Shown here: one piece after another, positions 33,014 to 41,672 of the stretch
Position numbering within the stretch: the stretch's first letter is position 1
Layout: every line of letters starts with the position of its first letter
Origin: Psychromarinibacter sp048262455
GTDB lineage: Bacteria; Pseudomonadota; Alphaproteobacteria; Rhodobacterales; Rhodobacteraceae
Assembly: GCA_048262455.1 (NCBI GenBank)
Contig: JBLXFD010000013.1
Span: 45,199-109,198, forward strand
Reading direction: 5' to 3'
DNA: 64,000 bases
The notes under the pieces: generated by a model
What the model saw: the letters and a program-made list of their open reading frames with translations, nothing else
The model's database searches: none
Told to the model about the DNA's origin: nothing
Program-made: the position numbers and the translations under genes

Positions 33014-33878
33014 CCTGCCGGCCCTTGCGCCCGTGCCGCCGGTCCTCCTCGGGCACGGCGGCGGGGTCGGCGTCCCACTCCAGCCGCTCGGCGCCGGAAA
33101 GGCAGACAAAGCGCCGCCCGCGCATCCGGCCGATCAGGGTCAGCCCCACCTGCCGCGCGATCTCCACCCCCCAGGCGGTGAAACCGGAGCGCGAGGCGAG
33201 CGCCGGAATGCCCATCTGCGCGGTCTTGATCACCATCTCCGAGGTCAGCCGCCCGGTGGTGTACAGCAGCTTGTCCTCCGCGCCCTCGCCCTCGCGGAAC
33301 ATCCAGCCGGCGATCTTGTCCACCGCGTTGTGGCGGCCCACGTCCTCCATGTAGACCAGCGGGCGGTCCTGCCGGCACAGCACGGTGCCGTGGATCGCCC
33401 CGGCCTCGAGGTAAAGCGAGGGCGCGGTGTTGATGCGGTGGGCCAGCGCGTAGAGCCAGGACGTGCGGATGGGTGAAGAGGGCAGCACAACCCCCTGCAA
33501 TCCCTCCATCATGTCGCCAAAGACAGTCCCCACCGCGCAGCCGGAGGTGCGGGTGCGGCGCTTGAGCTTCTCCTCGTAGTCGGTGGCGCGGGCGGTGCGG
33601 ACCACCGCCACCTCCAGCTCCTCGTCGTAGTCGATGCCGGTCACCTCGTCGTCGCGCCGCAGCATCCCCTGGTTCAGCAGGAACCCCAGCGCCAGGTACT
33701 CCGGGTGGTCGCCGATGGTCATGGCGGTGACGATCTCCTGGGCGTTCAGGTAGATCGTCAGCGGCCGCTCGGTCACCACCCGCAGCGAAACCGGGCGGCC
33801 CTCGTGGTCGACCCCCTCGACGCCGCGGGTCAGGCGCGGGTCGGCGGGATCGGGGGCGATCAGCATGGGCTGGGTCAA
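33006..33878 (-). CDS. fdhD: Formate dehydrogenase sulfurtransferase FdhD
   Basis: About 290 residues. GAAGGA eight bases before a TTG at 33878 favours that start; an ATG at 33866 has no ribosome site, and a further TTG lies at 33911. Core: ALGFLLNQGMLR, the conserved VYMEDVGRHNAVDKIAGWMF and LLYTTGRLTSEMVIKTAQMG. FdhD passes sulfur from IscS to the molybdenum cofactor of formate dehydrogenase. The sulfur-carrying site reads SGCAVGT: only the first Cys of the CxxC pair known from E. coli is present, the second position being Gly. First gene of the Moco operon. Confidence 0.92.
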   Translation of the reverse strand: MTQPMLIAPDPADPRLTRGVEGVDHEGRPVSLRVVTERPLTIYLNAQEIVTAMTIGDHPEYLALGFLLNQGMLRRDDEVTGIDYDEELEVAVVRTARATDYEEKLKRRTRTSGCAVGTVFGDMMEGLQGVVLPSSPIRTSWLYALAHRINTAPSLYLEAGAIHGTVLCRQDRPLVYMEDVGRHNAVDKIAGWMFREGEGAEDKLLYTTGRLTSEMVIKTAQMGIPALASRSGFTAWGVEIARQVGLTLIGRMRGRRFVCLSGAERLEWDADPAAVPEEDRRHGRKGRQDA

Positions 33879-34007
33879 GCGCGGGTCCTTCGGGCGATTC
33901 CGGCGGGGCAAAGCATCGGGCGAAGCCTACCCCCCGGCCACCGCCTTGCCCAGCCCCGCCCGCCGCCCTACCGTCTGCCCGGAACGGGACACGGAGGGAG
34001 GAACGAC

Positions 34008-34982
34008 ATGGTGCGAAGCGTGGTGATCGAGCGGACCGGAGGGCCGGAGGTGCTGCAGCTGGTGGATCGCGAGGTGGGCGATCCTGGACCGGGAGAGATC
34101 CGGATCCGGCACAAGGCGGTCGGGCTGAACTACATCGACACCTATTTCCGCACCGGCCTCTACAAGATGAACCTGCCCGCCGGCATCGGCATGGAGGCCG
34201 CCGGCGTGGTCGAAGCGGTCGGCCCCGGCGTCACCCACCTGAAGGAGGGCGACCGCGCCGCCTATGCCTCGCACCCCCCCGGCGCCTATTGCGAGGCCCG
34301 GGTGATGCCCGCCGCACAGGTCTGCCCGCTGCCCGCCGGCGTCTCCTTCGAAGAGGGCGCGGCGGTGATGCTGCAGGGGCTGACGGTGGAATACCTGTTC
34401 CACCGCGTGGTCAAGATCGGGCTGGGCGACCGGGTGCTGTTCCACGCGGCGGCCGGCGGCGTTGGCCAGATCGCCTGCCAATGGGCGCGGTCCGAGAAGA
34501 TAGAGCTGATCGGCACCGCCGGCAGCGACGCCAAGTGCGCGCTGGCACGCGAGGCCGGCGCGGCCGAGGTGATCAATTATTCCAGCGAGGATTTCGTCGC
34601 GCGGGTGAAGGAGATCACCGGCGGCGAGGGTGTGCGGGTGGTGATGGACGGGGTGGGCAAGGACACCTTCGACCGCTCGCTCGACTGCCTGAAGCCGCTG
34701 GGAATGATGATTTCCTTCGGCAATGCCTCGGGCCCGGTGCCGCCGGTGAACCTGCTGGACCTCGCCGCCAAGGGCTCGCTTCAGCTGACGCGGACCACGC
34801 TTTTCACCTTCATCTCGGACCACGCCCGCTGCCAGGAGATGGCGCGGCACCTGCTGGACAAGGTGGTCTCGGGCGAGGTGAAGGTGAATATCGGCCAGAC
34901 CTACCCGCTGGAACAGGCGGCGCAGGCGCATCGCGACCTCGAGGCGCGCAAGACCACGGGCTCGACGATCCTGACGCTTTAG
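34008..34982 (+). CDS. qor: Zinc-independent quinone oxidoreductase (MDR superfamily)
   Basis: 324 residues, ATG preceded by GGAGGGAGGAACGAC. N-terminal catalytic domain with VGLNYIDTYFRTGLYKMNLP, then the NADPH-binding motif HAAAGGVGQIACQWARSEKI. Lacks the zinc-ligand Cys cluster of alcohol dehydrogenases, as expected for zeta-crystallin/QOR. Catalyses NADPH-dependent one-electron reduction of quinones in the cytoplasm. Divergent from fdhD and convergent with the class II aldolase; two perfect palindromes fill the 61-bp gap to the latter. Confidence 0.92.
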   Translation: MVRSVVIERTGGPEVLQLVDREVGDPGPGEIRIRHKAVGLNYIDTYFRTGLYKMNLPAGIGMEAAGVVEAVGPGVTHLKEGDRAAYASHPPGAYCEARVMPAAQVCPLPAGVSFEEGAAVMLQGLTVEYLFHRVVKIGLGDRVLFHAAAGGVGQIACQWARSEKIELIGTAGSDAKCALAREAGAAEVINYSSEDFVARVKEITGGEGVRVVMDGVGKDTFDRSLDCLKPLGMMISFGNASGPVPPVNLLDLAAKGSLQLTRTTLFTFISDHARCQEMARHLLDKVVSGEVKVNIGQTYPLEQAAQAHRDLEARKTTGSTILTL

Positions 34983-35000
34983 AAACGCCGGCCAGAGGCC

Positions 35001-35054
35001 AGAATTTTCTAGAAAATTCTGCCAGGCATGATCTTCTGCGAGATCATGCCTGGC
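35001..35054 (-). repeat. Two-palindrome gene-end module, copy B
   Basis: 35001-35020 is the perfect palindrome AGAATTTTCTAGAAAATTCT; 35021-35054 is a perfect 14-base-pair stem (GCCAGGCATGATCT with its complement) around TCTGCG. On the minus strand the GATC palindrome comes first, immediately at the aldolase gene end, then the AATTTT palindrome: the same order as copy A after the IscU-like gene. The aldolase stop codon and last three codons lie inside the GATC stem, so the repeat has shaped the protein C-terminus. Confidence 0.75.
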
Positions 35055-35682
35055 CGTAGCCCGCGAAGCGGTCCAGCACCCGGGCGATCTCGTCGTCAGG
35101 CAGCAGCGGCGGCTCGCCGAAGGGCAGGCAGCCAAGGTACTGCCGCGCCAGCACCTCCACCTCCTCGGCCAGCCACAGCGCCCGCGACAGCGAGGCGCCC
35201 GCCGCGATCATGCCGTGGTGGGCCAGCAGGCAGGCGTCGCGCCCCTCCATCGCCGCCAGCGCGTGTTCCGACAGCTCGGCGGTGCCGAAGGTGGCATAGG
35301 GCGCGCAGCGGATGGTGGGGCCGCCCGCCGCCGCGATCATGTAGTGGATCGCGGGGATGCCGCGCTCCATGATCGCCAGTGTGGTGCAGGCGGTGGGATG
35401 GGCGTGGACCACCGCCTCCAGGTCCTCGCGGCCGCGCAGGATGTCGAGGTGAAAGCGGTACTCGGTCGAGGGCTTGCGCGCCCCCTCGCGGCTGCCGTCG
35501 AAGCCCAGCCAGACGATGTCCCCGGGCTGCATCACGTCGTAGGCCATGGCCGAGGGGGTGATCAGGATGCCGGCGTCGCAGCGGACAGAGACGTTGCCCG
35601 CCGTGCCCTGGTTCAGCCCGCTGGCGTTCATCGCGCGGCAGGCGTCGATGATCGCCTGCCGGGTGCGCCGGCTGCCGCGCAT
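35044..35682 (-). CDS. Class II aldolase/adducin family protein (fuculose-phosphate aldolase-like)
   Basis: 212 residues. Start codon shares one base with the thiolase stop (TGATG). Zinc ligands lie in VHAHPTACT and LLAHHGMIAAG, and the catalytic Glu in PSTEYRFHLDIL; MNASGLNQGTAGNVSVR is the phosphate-binding N-terminal motif. The family includes L-fuculose-1-phosphate and rhamnulose-1-phosphate aldolases and 3-oxo-4-phosphate decarboxylases; the exact substrate is not clear. Coupling with a thiolase is unusual and may indicate a shared degradation route, which is inference. The C-terminal GYGQA is encoded within a palindrome. Confidence 0.87.
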   Translation of the reverse strand: MRGSRRTRQAIIDACRAMNASGLNQGTAGNVSVRCDAGILITPSAMAYDVMQPGDIVWLGFDGSREGARKPSTEYRFHLDILRGREDLEAVVHAHPTACTTLAIMERGIPAIHYMIAAAGGPTIRCAPYATFGTAELSEHALAAMEGRDACLLAHHGMIAAGASLSRALWLAEEVEVLARQYLGCLPFGEPPLLPDDEIARVLDRFAGYGQA

Positions 35683-36887
35683 CAGGCGCGCTCCAGCACG
35701 ATGGCGATCCCCTGCCCGACGCCGACGCACATGGTGCACAGCGCATAGCGCCCGCCGCCGCGGTGCAGCTGGCGCACCGCGCTCAGCACCAGCCGGGCGC
35801 CGCTCATGCCCAGGGGATGGCCGATGGCGATGGCGCCGCCGGTGGCGTTCACGTGGGGCGCGTCGTCCGGCAGGCCCAGCTCGCGCATCACGGCGAGGCC
35901 CTGGGCGGCGAAGGCCTCGTTCAGCTCGATCACGTCGATCTGCTCCAGCGTCAGGCCCGCGCGCTCCAGCACCCGGCGCACCGCCGGCACCGGGCCCACG
36001 CCCATGACCCGCGGCGCCACCCCGGCCGAGGCCATGGCCACCACCCGCGCCATGGGCGTCAGCCCCTGCGCCGCCGCCTGCGCTTCCGACGCGATCAGCA
36101 GCGCCGCCGCGCCGTCGTTGATGCCCGAGGCATTGCCCGCCGTCACCGTCAGGTCCGGCCCGTTGATCGGCCGCAGCCGGGCCAGCGCCTCGGCCGTGGT
36201 CTCGGGGCGCGGGTGTTCGTCGGTGTCCACCACCTTCGGATCGCCCTTGCGCTGGGGGATCGTCACCGGGGCGATTTCCTCGGCGAAGACCCCCTGCGCG
36301 TGGGCCGCCGCCCACCGCTGCTGGCTGCGCAGCGCGAAGGCGTCCTGGTCCTCGCGGCTGACACCGTAGTCGCCGGCCACATTGTCGGCGGTCTCGGGCA
36401 TCGAGTGGCTGCCGTGGGCCGCCTGCATCTTCGGGTTGACGAAGCGCCAGCCGATGGTGGTGTCGTAGATCTCGGGGGCGCGGGAAAAGGCGCTGTCCGG
36501 CTTGGCCATGACGAAGGGCGCGCGGGTCATGCTTTCCACCCCGCCGGCCAGCATCAGCCCGGCGTCGCCGGCGCGGATCGCCCGGGCCGCCTGCCCCACG
36601 GCCTCCATTCCCGAGCCGCAGAGCCGGTTCACCGTCACCCCCGGCACTCCCACCGGCAGCCCGGCCAGCAGCGCCGCCATGCGGGCGACGTTGCGGTTGT
36701 CCTCGCCCGCCTGGTTGGCGCAGCCGTAGATCACGTCCTCGACCGCCTCCCAGTCGACACCGGGATTGCGGTCCACCAGCGCGCGGATCGGCACCGCCGC
36801 CAGGTCGTCGGCGCGCACCTGCGCCAGGGCGCCGGCGTAGCGGCCGACGGGGGTGCGCAGCGCGTCGCAGATAAAGGCTTGGGTCAT
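35682..36887 (-). CDS. pcaF: Beta-ketoadipyl-CoA / acetyl-CoA thiolase (PcaF-like)
   Basis: 401 residues, the typical size of PcaF. Acyl-accepting Cys in VTVNRLCGSGMEAVGQ (about residue 90), His in TGGAIAIGHPLGMSGAR and second Cys in YALCTMCVGVGQGIA form the active site. The N-terminal AFICDALRTPVGRYAGALAQ and the DDLAAVPIRAL stretch resemble 3-oxoadipyl-CoA thiolases of the beta-ketoadipate and phenylacetate pathways more than PhaA. It would cleave 3-oxoadipyl-CoA to succinyl-CoA and acetyl-CoA. No other pca or paa gene is nearby, so a general acetyl-CoA acyltransferase role is possible. Confidence 0.9.
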   Translation of the reverse strand: MTQAFICDALRTPVGRYAGALAQVRADDLAAVPIRALVDRNPGVDWEAVEDVIYGCANQAGEDNRNVARMAALLAGLPVGVPGVTVNRLCGSGMEAVGQAARAIRAGDAGLMLAGGVESMTRAPFVMAKPDSAFSRAPEIYDTTIGWRFVNPKMQAAHGSHSMPETADNVAGDYGVSREDQDAFALRSQQRWAAAHAQGVFAEEIAPVTIPQRKGDPKVVDTDEHPRPETTAEALARLRPINGPDLTVTAGNASGINDGAAALLIASEAQAAAQGLTPMARVVAMASAGVAPRVMGVGPVPAVRRVLERAGLTLEQIDVIELNEAFAAQGLAVMRELGLPDDAPHVNATGGAIAIGHPLGMSGARLVLSAVRQLHRGGGRYALCTMCVGVGQGIAIVLERA

Positions 36888-36958
36888 GGGGTCCTCCGAC
36901 AGTTGCGCGTGGTGTGGGTCAGCGGCGGGCCGGGGTCAAGGCCGGGCCGGTCACGCTT

Positions 36959-37016
36959 GGGGGGCAGGCGTTGCCGCCTGCCCCCCTGTTTGCTTCCGCC
37001 AGGCCCCTTCGGGGCC
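36959..37016. terminator. Pair of stems after the VWD-protein gene
   Basis: GGGGGGCAGGCG-TTGC-CGCCTGCCCCCC (36959-36986) is a perfect 12-base-pair stem, and GGCCCC-TTC-GGGGCC (37002-37016) lies between it and the stop codon at 37029. Together they follow the minus-strand VWD gene. No uninterrupted T-run follows, so termination efficiency is uncertain. Confidence 0.5.
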
Positions 37017-37028
37017 GGCGCGTTTGCC

Positions 37029-40000
37029 TCAGCCGCCGCAGGCGCAGGCCGGGTCCTCTTCGGCCGGCACCGAGAAGGGCGAGTCCTCGACCAGCCAGTG
37101 CTCGGTGAACCGCACCAGCCCCTCGTAGGTATGGGCCGGGTCCGGCGTCACCACCGGCACGATGTGCGAGCCGGCGAAAACCTGCAGCTCCAGGATGAAG
37201 CTGCTGCCCTCCAGCTGGACGAAGACGAAGCTTCCGCCCTCGAAGACCACGGTGGCCCCGCCCAGCGGCAGGATCGGGCTTGCAAGGTCGGCCGGCTCGC
37301 CGTCGATCAGCACCATCGGCTCCGGCGCGGCGTGGACCTCCAGCACCGAGCCGTCCACCTCCACCGAGAAGGCGGTGAAGACGACGCTGCTGCGGTCGGC
37401 GGTCCAGATGTCGCGGCGGGCGTGGATCTGCACCGCGCCGTCCAGGCTGCGCAGGAAGACGAAGTCTCCGCGCGCCGGGATGTCGACCTCCAGCCCGTCC
37501 TCCGAGAAGGCCCGTGCGTCGGGCGACAGCGGCGGCAGTTCCGGCACCACCTCGGTGTCGCGCTCGGGCAGGCACTGCTGCGGCTCCGGCTGGGGCTCGG
37601 GTTCCGGCTCGGGCTCCGGCTCGGGCTCGGGCTCGGGCTCCGGCTCGGGCGCGCAGTTCGGATGTTCGATGAGCGTCTCGATGGCCGCGGCCGCCAGCAG
37701 CGAGATCGCGCTTTCGGCAAAGCCGCCTTCCTCGTCGCGGCAGATTGCCGAGAGCAGGAAGTCGTCCTCGGTCTCGGTCATCGCGATGCTGGAGCAGACG
37801 TCCTGGAACTCGCTTTCCTCGCCCTCGACGTAGTCCAGCAGCCCCGCGACCACCTGCAGCTCCTCGAGCGGCACGTACTCGCCCTCCATGCACTGCGAGG
37901 TCAGGCCCGGCTCCGGCTGCAGCCGGAAGTCGAAGCCCACCGGCACCTCTTCCTTGGTCACCCGTTTCACCGTCTCGGTGATCTGGATGTCGAAGGCCGT
38001 GGCGCCGCCGAAGGTGGTGGTCTCGACGGTGCGCACCGCGGTGCCCACCAGCTGGCAGGGCACCATCACCGGACCGGCGGCGCGGGTGTTGCCCTCCGCC
38101 GCCGCCTCGCACTGCTGAAGCGCCTCGCGCAGGGCGATTTCCAGCGTCTCGCCCACCGAGGCCCGCCATGTGCCGCCCCGCGCATGGGTGGCGCAGAAGA
38201 TCGCGACGCCCCGTGCAAGCGGCTGGCTTTCCAGGATCTCCCTGGGATGCGGGATGTTCTCCTCGAGGCAGAGGCCGGCGTTGAACTCGCTGGTGATGTT
38301 GCCCACCACCTCGACCTGCAGGGTCTCTTCCTCCTGCACCACGTAGAACACCGGCGGGGTGGTCACGGTCGAGATGATCTCCACCACCCGGGTCTGCGGC
38401 AGCACCACCTGCTCCACGTAGACGGTGATCTCGTTGGTGGCGCCGATACGCTCGGACACCTCCAGGGTCTCCACCGTCTGCTGGAAGGTGACCGCGCTTT
38501 CCACGTAGGTGGCATCCTCGGTCATCGTCACGTCGACGATGCAGTTGGCCAGCGCCAGCGGGTCCTCGACCCCCGCGTCGGCGCAGGACTGCTGGGCGAA
38601 GGCGCGCAGCTCGACGTCCAGCGTCTCGATGTCCGTGGTGGTCATGCGCTCGGCGTAGACCTCCACCACCTCGCGCAGCACCGTGACCTCGAAGGTCTGG
38701 GTGACGGACTGCAGCCGGGTCTCTCCGAACACCACCTGCAGGGCGTAGAAGGCCTGCGCCTGGGTGATGCCGTAGCGGACGGAGACTTCCTCCACCACCA
38801 CCTGGATCGACAGCTCGCTGCGGTCGGTCTGGCGCAGGACCACGTCCAGCGTCTCGAAGACCGCCGTCTCCAGACTGACGCGCATGCCGGTTTCGTCGGT
38901 GACCAGCAGCCGCTCGTCCGTGTCGGGCAGTTCGGCCCGCAGCAGCGTCTCCTCGGCCGTGACGCGCCAGCTGTCGCCGAAGCGCAGCAGCTGGCCGGGG
39001 GCTGCCACCGGGCAGATCAGCGCGTTGCCGCCGCGCGGCAGCATGTCGTTGCTCGGGTTGCCGTCGAGGTTGCCGATCAGGCCGGAGTAGACCCCGCCGT
39101 CCTGCCTCGCCAGCACGCCGACGTTGAGGAAACCCTGGTACAGGTTCACCCGCGCCTGGAAGCTGCCACCCGGCCAGCTGACCACGTAGCGCGGCCCGCT
39201 CTTGCCCTGGCCGTCGGGGTCGATGCCCCCTCCGCCTTCCAGCACCAGCGGCGCGCCGGGCAGGCCGACGGACCTGCCGTTGACGTAGAAACGCTGGCCG
39301 TCCTTGTCGGAATAGAACTCCAGCACGTCGGGGCCCACCTGGAAGGCCACGGCGGTGTTGGACGACACCGCCGGGTTCTCCACGTGCACGGTCTGGCGCG
39401 TGTGCACCATGACCGAGTTGTCCTGCGAGGCCACCAGCACGAACTCGCCGCCGGCCTGGAAGTCGTAGGTCAGCCCGTCCGGCGTGAAGATGTGCACGTC
39501 ACCGTGGGAGTTGGTGGGAACCTCGCGGTCGCCGAAGCCGCCGTTGCCGCCGGGGCGGCCGCCGCAGGCCATCAGGTCGACCCGCGACATCGCCTGGAAA
39601 TGCGCGGCGAGAAAGCCGACGCCGACCGAGGCGGTCACTGGCGGCTCGCCCCCGATGCGCAGGTCCGGCAGCTCGGCGCCAAGGTCCAGCGCCAGGAAGG
39701 TGGCGTCGCGCCGCTCGAGGCTGGAGGACGTGGCGTCCATGGTGTCCAGCCGCAGCCGGAAGCCGGAGTGGCGCAGGAACATGCCCGGGTAAGCCTGGGA
39801 TTCGAAGCTGACAAAGCCCATCCCGGCCGCCGATTCCTCCAGCGGCGACCGCATCAGGAACCACGCGCCGTCCCCCGGCGCCGGCTCGAACCGCGCGCCG
39901 TCGGGGTAGCCGTTCAGGAACAGCGGCCCGTCGGCGGTTTCCAGCACCAGCGCCAGCGTGCCGTCCCCGGCCCCGAAGACCAGCATGGACCCGGCCTGCG

Positions 40001-41108
40001 CCGCCCCTTCGACGATGCCGGCGTCGTCGCCGCCCGTCAGGGCGACGAAGTAGCCGGTGGGCCCGGCGTTGGTGTCACGGGTTCCGTCGTTGATCGAGTA
40101 GGCCAGCAGGTTGAAGGGCGGGTAGTTGCCCTCGGGGTCGATGGGTTCGTCGGCGGTGAAGATGGCGCCTTCGCCGGAGTAGTCGGAGACGGCGGGCCCG
40201 GGTGCGGGTGCCGGAGCAGGCGCGGGGGCCGGTGCAGGCGCGGGTGCCGGGGCCGGAGCAGGCGCCGGCGCATTGGTGTTGGTCGCCGGGGGCGGCGTGA
40301 CCCCCTCGGTGCGCGAGATGGCGCCGCCGCGGTACACCGCTTCCTCCACCAGGTAGCAGTCGATCGTCACCCCCGGGCCGCGGTTCTGCGGGTCCTCGGT
40401 GGCCGCCTGCCGGCAGGCCTGCTGCGCCGCGTTGTGGGCCTGTTCCCGCGTGGAACCGGAATTCCACTGCACGTACCAGCCGTTCTCCATCTGCACGCAG
40501 TAGCTAGCGAGATAGGGAAAGTTCGGGTTGGCGGGGGCGTAATTCTCGAACCACTCGATCGCCTGGAAGGGCGCGTCGGTGGCGCAGCTGGTCTCCAGCT
40601 CCTCGTTGTCCGCGTTGTCGGCTGGCACCGGAACGCCGACGAATTCGGCGCGAGCAAACAGAACGCAGTCCTCTCCGACAATTTCGCCGGCGCCGCCGGA
40701 ATGGTGTTCAAAAAATTCCCGGCACCGTGCTTTCGCCGCGTTCTCAGCCTCGGGCAGCGATGTGCCCAAGCTCCCCCCCTTGGTATGAATACCCTGCTCG
40801 AACTCCAGGCAAAAATTCGCATAACCGGATATGGAGTTGTCTCTCTCTATCACTCGCAGGATGTCCCCCGGCTGCACATCCACTTCGGGTCCATTGCACT
40901 GAAGGTCGGACTTTTCCAGCACCACCCCCGTCCGCGCTTCCTCCGCCGACAGCCGCCGGCCGTCCGGCAGCACGGCACCGTCGCCTGTCATCTGCGTACC
41001 CGGAGGCAGCATGAAGCCGGGAACATCCAGCATCTGCGCCTCGGCGGCGGCGCCGAGGCTGAGCGCGGCCAGCAGGGCCGGCAGGGTCATGCGGAGGTGT
41101 GCGAACAT
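37029..41108 (-). CDS. Large secreted protein with von Willebrand type D domain and Cys-paired modules
   Basis: 1359 residues, very acidic. ATG 41108 follows GAGAGTAGAGAC; a Sec signal peptide ends AAEA near residue 24. About residues 530-690 form a VWD domain (HGDVHIFTPDGLTYDFQAGG, GEFVLVASQD, GLIGNLDGNPSNDML). Three related ~55-75-residue modules with paired Cys occur near 99-150, 203-254 and 946-1023 (for instance YCVQMENGWYV...QACRQAA...DCYLVEEAVY). A Pro-Ala linker (281-303) and a Glu-Pro linker (about 1150-1175) separate regions, and residues 1196-1349 repeat the beta-rich half of a VWD domain without its Cys. It ends CACGG. Surface or matrix protein is likely; no transport system or anchoring motif is adjacent. 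Confidence 0.85.
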   Translation of the reverse strand: MFAHLRMTLPALLAALSLGAAAEAQMLDVPGFMLPPGTQMTGDGAVLPDGRRLSAEEARTGVVLEKSDLQCNGPEVDVQPGDILRVIERDNSISGYANFCLEFEQGIHTKGGSLGTSLPEAENAAKARCREFFEHHSGGAGEIVGEDCVLFARAEFVGVPVPADNADNEELETSCATDAPFQAIEWFENYAPANPNFPYLASYCVQMENGWYVQWNSGSTREQAHNAAQQACRQAATEDPQNRGPGVTIDCYLVEEAVYRGGAISRTEGVTPPPATNTNAPAPAPAPAPAPAPAPAPAPAPAPGPAVSDYSGEGAIFTADEPIDPEGNYPPFNLLAYSINDGTRDTNAGPTGYFVALTGGDDAGIVEGAAQAGSMLVFGAGDGTLALVLETADGPLFLNGYPDGARFEPAPGDGAWFLMRSPLEESAAGMGFVSFESQAYPGMFLRHSGFRLRLDTMDATSSSLERRDATFLALDLGAELPDLRIGGEPPVTASVGVGFLAAHFQAMSRVDLMACGGRPGGNGGFGDREVPTNSHGDVHIFTPDGLTYDFQAGGEFVLVASQDNSVMVHTRQTVHVENPAVSSNTAVAFQVGPDVLEFYSDKDGQRFYVNGRSVGLPGAPLVLEGGGGIDPDGQGKSGPRYVVSWPGGSFQARVNLYQGFLNVGVLARQDGGVYSGLIGNLDGNPSNDMLPRGGNALICPVAAPGQLLRFGDSWRVTAEETLLRAELPDTDERLLVTDETGMRVSLETAVFETLDVVLRQTDRSELSIQVVVEEVSVRYGITQAQAFYALQVVFGETRLQSVTQTFEVTVLREVVEVYAERMTTTDIETLDVELRAFAQQSCADAGVEDPLALANCIVDVTMTEDATYVESAVTFQQTVETLEVSERIGATNEITVYVEQVVLPQTRVVEIISTVTTPPVFYVVQEEETLQVEVVGNITSEFNAGLCLEENIPHPREILESQPLARGVAIFCATHARGGTWRASVGETLEIALREALQQCEAAAEGNTRAAGPVMVPCQLVGTAVRTVETTTFGGATAFDIQITETVKRVTKEEVPVGFDFRLQPEPGLTSQCMEGEYVPLEELQVVAGLLDYVEGEESEFQDVCSSIAMTETEDDFLLSAICRDEEGGFAESAISLLAAAAIETLIEHPNCAPEPEPEPEPEPEPEPEPEPQPEPQQCLPERDTEVVPELPPLSPDARAFSEDGLEVDIPARGDFVFLRSLDGAVQIHARRDIWTADRSSVVFTAFSVEVDGSVLEVHAAPEPMVLIDGEPADLASPILPLGGATVVFEGGSFVFVQLEGSSFILELQVFAGSHIVPVVTPDPAHTYEGLVRFTEHWLVEDSPFSVPAEEDPACACGG

Positions 41109-41222
41109 GTCTCTACTCTCGTTCGAAGGGAAGACGGGAGCAGCCCGTGCGGGACGGGTCCTCCGGCGGCCATGACAGCGAAAGAGAGAGCGGCGGCGCT
41201 TTTGCGCCGTGCCGGGCATGTA

Positions 41223-41236
41223 CTGCGGTACCGCAG
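41223..41236. promoter_or_regulatory. Perfect 14-bp palindrome upstream of the VWD-protein gene
   Basis: CTGCGGTACCGCAG lies 115 bp before the VWD-protein start in a 384-bp gap (41109-41492) that otherwise contains AT-richer, promoter-like DNA (aaagttttcagggg, gttaatcacaaaaag) and no gene I can support. Size and symmetry resemble LuxR-type or other dimeric regulator sites, but the sequence is not a standard lux box. Confidence 0.35.
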
Positions 41237-41492
41237 AAACACTGCACGCCTTCCCCCCCAAGATGTCGCTAAGGCGTAGATAGCCCTCGCAAAAGAGCGG
41301 CCTGTCAACGAAAGTTTTCAGGGGGGAAGGCGCGGCCGGACCGGCCGGGACACGCCAAAGCGTGGCTACACTGGCACGCGAGGTCCGTCGCAAGGTTAAT
41401 CACAAAAAGTTTATCGCGCCGGCAGTCCCCCAAGTAACCTGGGCGACACGGGGCGGCGGCGCCCGCAGGGCGGATAGTGACTCGGGAATAAA

Positions 41493-41579
41493 TGGTGCGG
41501 TCGAGAAGACTCGAACTTCCACGGGTGTTACCCCACAGCGACCTCAACGCTGCGCGTCTACCAATTCCGCCACGACCGC
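41493..41579 (-). tRNA. tRNA-Leu (anticodon GAG)
   Basis: 87 nt with encoded CCA. On the minus strand the acceptor GCGGTCG pairs with CGACCGC, followed by A-CCA. The anticodon arm is CAGCG-TTGAGGT-CGCTG, giving GAG, which reads CUC and CUU leucine codons. A long variable arm (type II tRNA) and a GTTCGAGTC T-loop complete the structure. CTC is a frequent Leu codon in this GC-rich genome. Confidence 0.96.
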
Positions 41580-41672
41580 ACACTTGAATTGGTGCGCGGG
41601 GTCTAACCGAGCCTCAAGGGGAAGGGAAGCCCGATTTTCGCCCCGCGCGGAAGAAACCCGGAGGCCGCCGCG

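Noticed and set aside
37560..37650. Glu-Pro repeat DNA as a tandem-repeat element
   Set aside because: It is an in-frame linker of the VWD protein and needs no separate element; strand slippage explains it.
35763..41279. A plus-strand open frame of 1838 codons antisense to the thiolase and VWD-protein genes
   Set aside because: It is a shadow of high-GC coding DNA on the other strand: no ribosome site or domain, His/Arg/Gly/Gln-rich composition, and it runs through several real genes, the module repeats and a promoter region.
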